Shown piece after piece: positions 57,340 through 64,000 of a DNA stretch of 64,000 nucleotides. Below the pieces are notes generated by a model, which did not search any database, was not told where the DNA came from, and saw nothing but the letters and a program-made list of their open reading frames with translations. Numbering within the stretch: the stretch's first letter is position 1; every line of letters begins with the position of its first letter. Made by a program: the position numbers and the translations under genes. The DNA is taken from positions 5,704,001 to 5,768,000 of the forward strand of contig OW204012.1 of NCBI GenBank assembly GCA_934047225.1, read 5' to 3'. This DNA is from Ypsolopha sequella. Lineage: Eukaryota > Arthropoda > Insecta > Lepidoptera > Ypsolophidae.

Positions 57340-57850
57340 ATTTTGCTTAGATAACATTTAGTTTATTCTATGATTTGTCGACAGTGTACATATGTTGGTA
57401 GGTAATATTTTACTTTAAAACACGTTTGTTGCAATGTAAGTTTTGAGCTTAGTTTTAAAAGTGGATATCAATTCACATTCTTTTATGTTATTTGGTAATT
57501 TATTATAAAGTTGCACTCCACCATATAGTAAATTTCTTTTTCCATACTCAGTCCTTGGACAATGTGATTTTAATATATTTTTTCTTCTGAGATTATGTTT
57601 AAATGTTCTTTTCTCCAGGTTAATTTCTGTATGAATTTGTTTTTTTAGAATTTTTCGTATAAGGATACAAGTATTATATGTGCACATATATGTGTACATA
57701 TAATACTTGTACAAGTATATAATGTACGTGTAGGTGTTAAGTATTCAAACTGTAGAAGAACCTTTATAAGTTTATTTTGTGTAGTTTGAAGGCGCTTAAG
57801 GTTAGATTCTGCAGCACAGAATTATCATTCATTGATTAATTATAACAACA
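57340..57850 (-). pseudogene. LINE ORF2 C-terminal fragment with frameshifts
   Basis: The minus strand gives LKRLQTTQNKLIKVLLQFEY and LTPTRTLYTCTS, then in another frame RRKNILKSHCPRTEYGKRNL and LYGGVQLYNKLPNNIKECEL, ending KLKTYIATNVF. The YGxxxLYNKLPxxIK motif is typical of CR1/Jockey-type C-termini. Between the frames lies a TGTACAC-rich palindrome. Confidence 0.7.
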
Positions 57851-58387
57851 GTAAAAATTTTATTAAAGATAAACAAATACATGTAATATAATATTCAATA
57901 AAAATTTAATTAACATAATAAACAATGTAAAAGTATAATAATAATGACACAAATAAATATAATAATAAATAAATTAAAAAAGCAAGGTCCCTGAAAAATT
58001 AAAATCGGGGGAAACTGGATAAAAAAAAAACTTAATGATAAACAAACTTATAATTGGTAAACCAACATACAAAAACCAATTTGGAGCTACAAAAAACGTC
58101 AAAGCTTTCTGATACATAAAGGTTAGAGCCAATGACAAGCACTTTATACAAATAGACACGTACATACACAATTAGTAATTTACCACGCCTTTGATATCCG
58201 GAAGTTGGCTTAAAGACCTTGGCAGATAAAATAAAATTCCTTTGCGGATACTGTAATTAAAAAAAAAATAGATCACGGATTTTTAACCCACGTCTTTTAT
58301 AAAAAAAAAACTTTAACGTTGTTTAAAAATTAAACAGCGTAAATAAAGTCATAAGGAAATCAAAAGATTGCAATTTTATTGAATGTT

Positions 58388-58713
58388 TTTAGGGTTCCGT
58401 AGTACCTAAAAGGTACAAAAGGAACCTTTATGGTGAGACTCCGTTGTCCGTCCGTCCGTATGTCACAGCCTCGTAACTTTAGCACCGTTAAAGATAGACA
58501 TGAAATTTGGCACAAAAATAGCATTAATATGCCCACATATCTGTCCCCCCCTTATCTCCCAATATGAAAAAAATAATAGATGTGTGTGTTAACGTAAAGA
58601 TTACAGGAAAATATAAAATTTGAGAAATTCACGAAAAAAATTACAAAATTAAATTTATCATCCACAATACGGAACCCTACGTAAGCGAGCCTGACTCGCA
58701 CTTGGCTGGTTTT
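58388..58713 (+). mobile_element. Dispersed repeat family C, short copy
   Basis: AGGGTTCCGTAGTACCTAAA start close to copy 3, ends CTCGCACTTGGCTGGTTTT. Confidence 0.75.
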
Positions 58714-59381
58714 TTTCAACAATATACCGAAGGTCAATCAGGAGCCAATGTACTCGTAGAAATTCGACCATGGCATAGATAGCCAGTGTCAGGTATGTGA
58801 ATGTCAGGAAAATTACTTTGGATTATGTATGATAGTTGCAACGTAATACTAAATTATGCTTGACACTTATTTGTATGACATTTTTATTGCAACTGTGAGA
58901 ACTGTTTGCTTAGGACTGTGGAAAGACCAGCAATTAGCCACTGCTGTCACACAAACCGCTGGAGAATGGTTTTATATCCCCATAAATAACTATAATTTGG
59001 CCAAGTTCGAGCTGGACTCGCGCAAAAAAGGTTCCTTACGGTGTACACGTTTTAAGGGGAACGAAAATACAAACAGAAATAAAATGTCAGCTTTCGGATG
59101 ATTTTGTTGCAATAATTAGGTTACGTATAGCCATAAAAAAAATACATGTTTTTGGTTGAACTTTAAGGTATTCATTTTCCACAAACCACGTTAATCGATT
59201 CATATTTGTACTGTCAATGAATTTTTTTGTAACCCTCTATTGCACACTTCTTATCGATTTTGTTTATTTGACAGGACTAAACTTAATTGAAGTGTTCTGT
59301 CTTTTTCTTTCTGCATCGAAAAGACAAAGACAAGACGCTTAAAATAAGGTTAGTCCTGAGTTGTGTTACACTGAATCGACA

Positions 59382-59466
59382 CAATTGTGTAACAGAAAGG
59401 TGTGGTCATATTTGAAGAACTTATACAGTCAATGGTATAGAACAACGTTTACTATGGAACCAAACA
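59382..59466. mobile_element. MITE family A, half copy
   Basis: Only one arm (TTGTGTAACAGAAAGGTGTG...TACTATGGAACC) remains. It is joined directly to repeat P at about 59470, with no second arm. Confidence 0.7.
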
Positions 59467-59469
59467 AAA

Positions 59470-59911
59470 TCAGAGAGGATAGTTTCCGCAGAATCATAAT
59501 TTATTCTTCCTGGTTTGAGGAATCTAGCAATACTACATAAAAAAGGAAAACAAATTTATTTTTTTCGGGAATGTAATACACACTCATATCGAAACAGAAT
59601 CCTCAGAAGTCATTTCAATATTGAGAAATGAAGTGCCAAAGATGGCTCTAAAAAAAGTTTTAGTCGAGTCGAGGTTTAAGTTCATTAAAGTAAAAACCCG
59701 TTCATATTATTTATGGATTAAATTCTGTATAAACTTTATTAAACTCTTAACGGGACAGATATTTTATAGCAACTTTGCTTTCTTTTTAAAAAATAAAATT
59801 AGTGAAAAAAGTTGACATTATGACTTTTTTCCAGAATCCGTCCCTCTCGCACTGCGGTTCTTTCCGCATGGAGTAACAGGTTGGTATGCAAGCGGAAACT
59901 ATCCTCTTAAC
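59470..59911 (+). mobile_element. TTAA-type MITE family P, copy 1
   Basis: GAGGATAGTTTCCGC at the left and its inverse before TTAA at 59908. Interior shares CCGTCCCTCTCGCACTGCGG with G2. Confidence 0.65.
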
Positions 59912-59929
59912 TTACAAATAAATGCTGGC

Positions 59930-61140
59930 ATTGATCCATTTTGCAAACAAAACAATAAACATGTTTAAGTCTAATATAGTATAAATAGTCTTCATTTTTG
60001 TTTTGTGGCATTTCTATTTCTATTTCTCAACTGGGCAGTTTTTGGATGTTTGGTCGATTCCATGTAACTGAACGAAAAAAAAAGCGAAAGTGCAAACATT
60101 AAAATTCCTCGACTTTCATTCGTTTGGGAAAATTTCACAAACAATACCGTGCCCATTTAAGTGATTTCGTAATTAAAGTTACCAGAGAGGAGAACATCTA
60201 TCACGCCCTCCTCCCAAAGGGGTGAGCAGATGCAATAGAATGCCTTAATTGAAATATTCGTCAATCAAAGGAACAAGACCGGTAATGCTGACTATACTGG
60301 TCGCAAGATCTCGCTGCACGCGGGGTCATAAAACGTGTTTTGCGTAGTGTTGTGCTAGGGTCGAGCAACTATCGATAGAACTAAAATAGTGAATAACGTA
60401 TGCGCTTCAAAACAATTAGAAGACTATCTTACGAATTACGATGACGATAACTATTAATATTTTATTTAATAATTAGCAATCATTAATCAATCATTATTAT
60501 TTGTCTTTGTTTATCACCATCGTTTTTATTTTTAAGTTAATACAATAAAATAAAATTATTTATTTATAATAAATGCACATACAAAAAGTTTTTCTAAGCA
60601 AAGCTATTACAGCCACATGTTTACTTGGTAACCATGAGAGTTTACTTGCAGACACTTAAACAAATTATGCTTATTTGCAACACTTGGCGACAACTAGTGT
60701 CGTAAGGGCGCGTAAAAAATTTGCTACGCCTTTATGTATGGGAGTTGTCGGTCTATTATTAGTCTATGATTTAACCGATTTCGGGCTTTGACTATGAGAT
60801 ATGCACAAAAAAAAATTAAAAACATAAAATAGAATTACGACAGTACACACAGCCATACAGAAAAGGTGCACCATAATAATAATTCCTTTAAATACAAATA
60901 TCTGACGTGATACCTTAATTGGCAAGCAGTGTTGGTAATCCTAATCTAAACTCTGTGAAAATGGCCGCAGTAAAGATCTCATTGTTCGCCGAACAATGGT
61001 CGCTGGCCGATCTCCGCGAGATTTGTTCGGGAATTGTAACTTTGACCATAAAAGTTTTATTATTATAATCTTTATTGCAAATAGGAGGCCATGCTGACTT
61101 GATAAATGGAACGTTTATTTTTTATAGATAACAATTCTGG
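59930..61140. other. Low-information stretch
   Basis: No ORF of 60 codons or more and no repeat match noticed. Slightly GC-richer at 60180-60380. Confidence 0.35.
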
Positions 61141-61172
61141 GAGGTATCTCGAACTGCCATCTTGGCTTTACG

Positions 61173-62008
61173 CAGTGACGTATTTACCCTAGGGCCAAAA
61201 GGGCCGTGGCTCGGGGCGGCAAGCTGGGAGGGGCGGTACAAGCAATTAAGGCTATCATTAAGGATATGTCCCGCAAATACCTAATTTATTCTTTGTGGTT
61301 TGAAGAATCTAGCAATACTATAACTGAAAAATAAATATATATATTTCTGCCTAGAATATAATGCACACACTTAGCGAAACAGAATCATCTGAAATCATTC
61401 CAGTAATGAGAAAAAGAACAACAAAGATTGCTCTTAAAAAAAGTTGTCATGTCGAGGTTTAAGATTACTTGAGCAAACATTCATACATATTAATTATGCA
61501 TTAAAATCTGTATAAACTTTATTACACTCTGAAATGAACAGATTTTTCCTAAGACGTTTTTTTTTAATAATAATACTTGTGGATAAAACTCGCGAAACCT
61601 CTACTTAGCGTGGTAGTACAGTATTATGTCAAATTGGTCTTTATCTGCTCAAGCGACGGTTGAGTCTCCGGTCTCGACTGCCCACGGTTTATCGCGGCCG
61701 CGTGCTCTAACTCAATGATTCCCTTAATTCTTAAAACCTATAGAAGCTGCCTTGACAAAATCAGTTAATTATGACAGTGTTATTGAAGAAATTTGTAACC
61801 AATTTGGCCATCAGAAAAAAATGTTAATATTTAATAAATTGTGTTTATTTCTTTGCCTTTTTAGTTTTTTCATTTATTACATTCTTAAACTTTAATCAAC
61901 ACTGTTGGGTTTTATTTTATAATTGAAATATTTTTGCTTTTCTCTCGTTATTTTATGGGGCGACAAACCTTACATGCCCAGGGCGCTAAATATTAAAATA
62001 CGTCACTG
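61173..62008. mobile_element. hAT-like element, 836 bp
   Basis: CAGTGACGTATTTA at 61173 and inverted AAATACGTCACTG at 62008. Flanks GCTTTACG and GTTGTACG match at 6 of 8 positions, a possible decayed 8-bp duplication. Contains P copy 2. Confidence 0.7.
61265..61560 (+). mobile_element. TTAA-type MITE family P, partial, inside hAT2
   Basis: Starts near TTAAGGATATGTCCCGC (61258) and matches copy 1 through GTATAAACTTTATTA. Lies within the hAT element 61173-62008. Confidence 0.55.
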
Positions 62009-62086
62009 GTTGTACGTGAGTTGTATCAGCTTATAGAATTCGATTCACATAATATTCATTGCAAAAGTAGCTCGTATACAATTATA

Positions 62087-62348
62087 CAAGGTGAATCTTT
62101 GATCATCGTCCAAATTCATACTGCAGGCTTGATAAGTGATCAGTATCATGGATCAGTAACAATTTTTGTGAAATTCGTAAAATTAAATTTCGGCTTCCTG
62201 TAGAAATTCAGTTCCAGTCCCGAGTGAATCACTATGGGGAGTCAGAATTTCATTTTACGAATTTCACCAAAATTGTTATTGATGCATGATACTGATCACT
62301 AACCGAGCCAACAGTATGAATTTGGACGATGATCAAAAAGTCACCTTG
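62087..62348. mobile_element. Foldback MITE family D, copy 5
   Basis: 262 bp, one arm with CAAGGTGAATCTTTGATCAT, the other canonical. Confidence 0.85.
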
Positions 62349-62547
62349 TATATCTATCTATCGCTCTTGTCGGTGCGGTAATCGCTATTCCTCTCTATCT
62401 TCTCCCAATGATTTGACCTCTTGATATGACATTACATCAACTATCTCTTTCACTTGAGTAAAGTAGATGTGTCAATGTCTTCCTCTTTCTTTTTTCCCCT
62501 CGACCTTTCCTTCTATGATAGTTTTCAAGAATTTGTCATGTCGAATT

Positions 62548-62856
62548 TGAAATTGGAAAACATGTTTGGATAAATTTTCCTCCATAGAAATAATTGTCGA
62601 AATGAGGTCGTCAAACACAGTTTTTCTCCTCGTTTAACGAATAGGAACCATATACAGAACTCAAACATATTTTATTAGGTGTGTTTTAACAATATCTAGA
62701 TATTTCATATTTGAAATTTTGCTAGCTATTTTGGTTTTTTGAATAAAAAAATAAAACCAACTTTTTTCCCTTTTGCCATGAATCCGCCCCACTCGAACTG
62801 CGCGATTTTTCGCTTGGAGTGACAGTGACAAAAATAAAATTCGCATAGCCTCTTAA
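62548..62856 (+). mobile_element. TTAA-type MITE family G, 3' part
   Basis: Begins at GAAATTGGAAAACATG and runs to GCATAGCCTCTTAA. Confidence 0.7.
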
Positions 62857-63099
62857 ACTTAAAACCCTTTTCTGCAACTGGCCGTTTGTCAATTACACAA
62901 TTATGTCCCGATAAAACTTCAAAATTACTTGAACAATTTTAATGCAATTTGGCTGTTCTGTAATTTGAGAACTTGAATGTAATCAATCATTTACAAACCA
63001 AGAAGAACCCCGTAGAAGGAAGTACATAATTAAGTTTTCCTGTATAACAAATAAATATTGAAGTTTAATTCAAAGTTTAAATAGGTACCCACCTATTTT

Positions 63100-63400
63100 G
63101 TAGATGTACCTATTATGAGATACATATACTCACGCCTGTATCCCAGAGAGGTAGGCAGAGACTATAGACCTCTTTCGCCTCTTCCACATCCATCAATCTA
63201 GTAATACAAGCTCTTCTATTCCGGGTACTTTTGACATGGCCCTTCTTGAGTATGTTACCAATTTGGTCAGCATACGTCCTTCTAGGGCGTTCTGGTCGAG
63301 TTCTACCTTCCACTTGCGCACCATAAATTTCTTTCGTCACTTTACTTTCATTCATCCTCTCTACATGTCCACACCATAAAATATAAATAGTAATGCAGTA
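63100..63400 (-). pseudogene. LINE ORF2 C-terminal fragment
   Basis: The minus strand reads GHVERMNESKVTKEIYGAQV, then RPRRTYADQIGNILKKGHVK and STRNRRACITRLMDVEEAKE. WxGHVxRM...RGRPRRTxxDQI is a common lepidopteran LINE tail. Confidence 0.8.
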
Positions 63401-63424
63401 TGATAAATAACAACAAAACACAGA

Positions 63425-63756
63425 ACATATCGTCAAGACATGAATCCCGGAGGGGGTGTAAGAGGTGCTCCTGAGTGTGAACTAAATGCAAGTCACAGTC
63501 CACACTCGATACATCCGCGTTTTACCGGATTATTACGTCCCAACGTTATGCCCTATCGCCGTATTTTGGGCACAAATACACGCTTTTTAGGACATGCAGG
63601 TTTCCTTACGATGTTTTCCACCGTTCAGCAAGTGGTAAGGAAAAACAAATACTATGCACATAAATTCCAAAACACTCATTGGTGCATGCCCGACTGGGGA
63701 TCGAACCTGGATCTCGAGATTGAGAGGCCGCGTTCTACCCCCGAGCTACTGCCGCT
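63425..63756 (-). mobile_element. tRNA-derived SINE (V1), full length
   Basis: Head AGTAGCTCGGGGGTAGAACG (A box) and CCAGGTTCGATCCCC (B box). Body has GGAAAACATCGTAAGGAAAC, which I recall as widespread in Lepidoptera. Not a tRNA gene. Confidence 0.75.
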
Positions 63757-63762
63757 TGATAA

Positions 63763-64000
63763 ATCATCCATCCATCCATCCATCAGCCTAGTTCGTCCAC
63801 TGCTGGACATTGCCAGTCCCGGCGGTCATCCTGGAAGAACTGCCCATACTCACATACTCTGGGCAGGCGGGTTGGTGAGCGCGGTGCCGGAACCCTCGCA
63901 CGCACGTGACGCCGCTGCCCGTCACCAGTCTGTTCCATATAAGGCCCGGCTATTAGGGATAGATATACCGCCATCCATCGGTCCCAGGCATGGTGGGCCT
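63763..64000 (-). mobile_element. SINE-like family U, copy 8 (runs off window)
   Basis: Tail CATCCATCCATCCATC at 63766-63785. Body to the right edge. Confidence 0.75.

Noticed and set aside
63670..63756. Possible tRNA gene on the minus strand
   Set aside because: A and B boxes exist, but the acceptor stem does not pair and a SINE body follows; called a SINE instead.

Overview
The window looks like AT-rich nuclear DNA of a lepidopteran (moth or butterfly). The evidence is spliced genes with GT/AG introns, a cuticular-protein gene with an arthropod TATA/initiator promoter, and dense DNA and RNA transposon remnants of types I recognise from memory as common in Lepidoptera. I see no bacterial operon, CRISPR array, rRNA gene or functional tRNA gene.

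Left end (1-9.8 kb, minus strand): five consecutive exons of a WDR7 / Rabconnectin-3 beta homologue. The splice phases join cleanly across four introns, and the protein runs through blocks typical of the family ([49 protein letters not shown]...[14 protein letters not shown]). The 5' exons (WD40 part) were not found and the 3' part runs off position 1. The largest intron (2006-7303) holds a 4.4-kb Tc1/mariner-group transposon (2046-6444) with an intact 367-aa DDE transposase. Its terminal repeats match those of short MITEs at 13.7, 32.9 and 59.4 kb, so it is a candidate autonomous parent.

Middle (9.8-55 kb): almost entirely repeats, many nested. They include foldback MITEs of at least twelve families, two hAT elements, Harbinger-like elements with 3-bp CWG/TWA duplications, several MITE families that share TTAA-flanked TTAAGR ends, 5'-truncated LINEs of several clades, an RTE LINE and a SINE-like element sharing its tail, tRNA-derived SINEs, and a 20-copy 54-bp satellite. 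Low-confidence host signals are a 53-codon ORF at 27.2-27.4 kb (minus), CpG-rich patches near 32.2 kb and 41.4 kb, and an open segment at 15.6-15.7 kb.

Right end (55-64 kb): a broken, coding-looking lysine-rich ORF (55182-55563), then a complete two-exon gene for an alanine/histidine/tyrosine-rich secreted cuticular protein of 230 aa (55765-56661) with TATA box, initiator and polyadenylation signals. More LINE relics, a second hAT element (61173-62008) and SINEs follow to the window edge.

The genes do not form a pathway: WDR7 is a housekeeping V-ATPase regulator and the cuticle gene is a structural product. The most informative biology is the transposon stratigraphy, where several copies inside the window act as empty-site controls for insertions in other copies.
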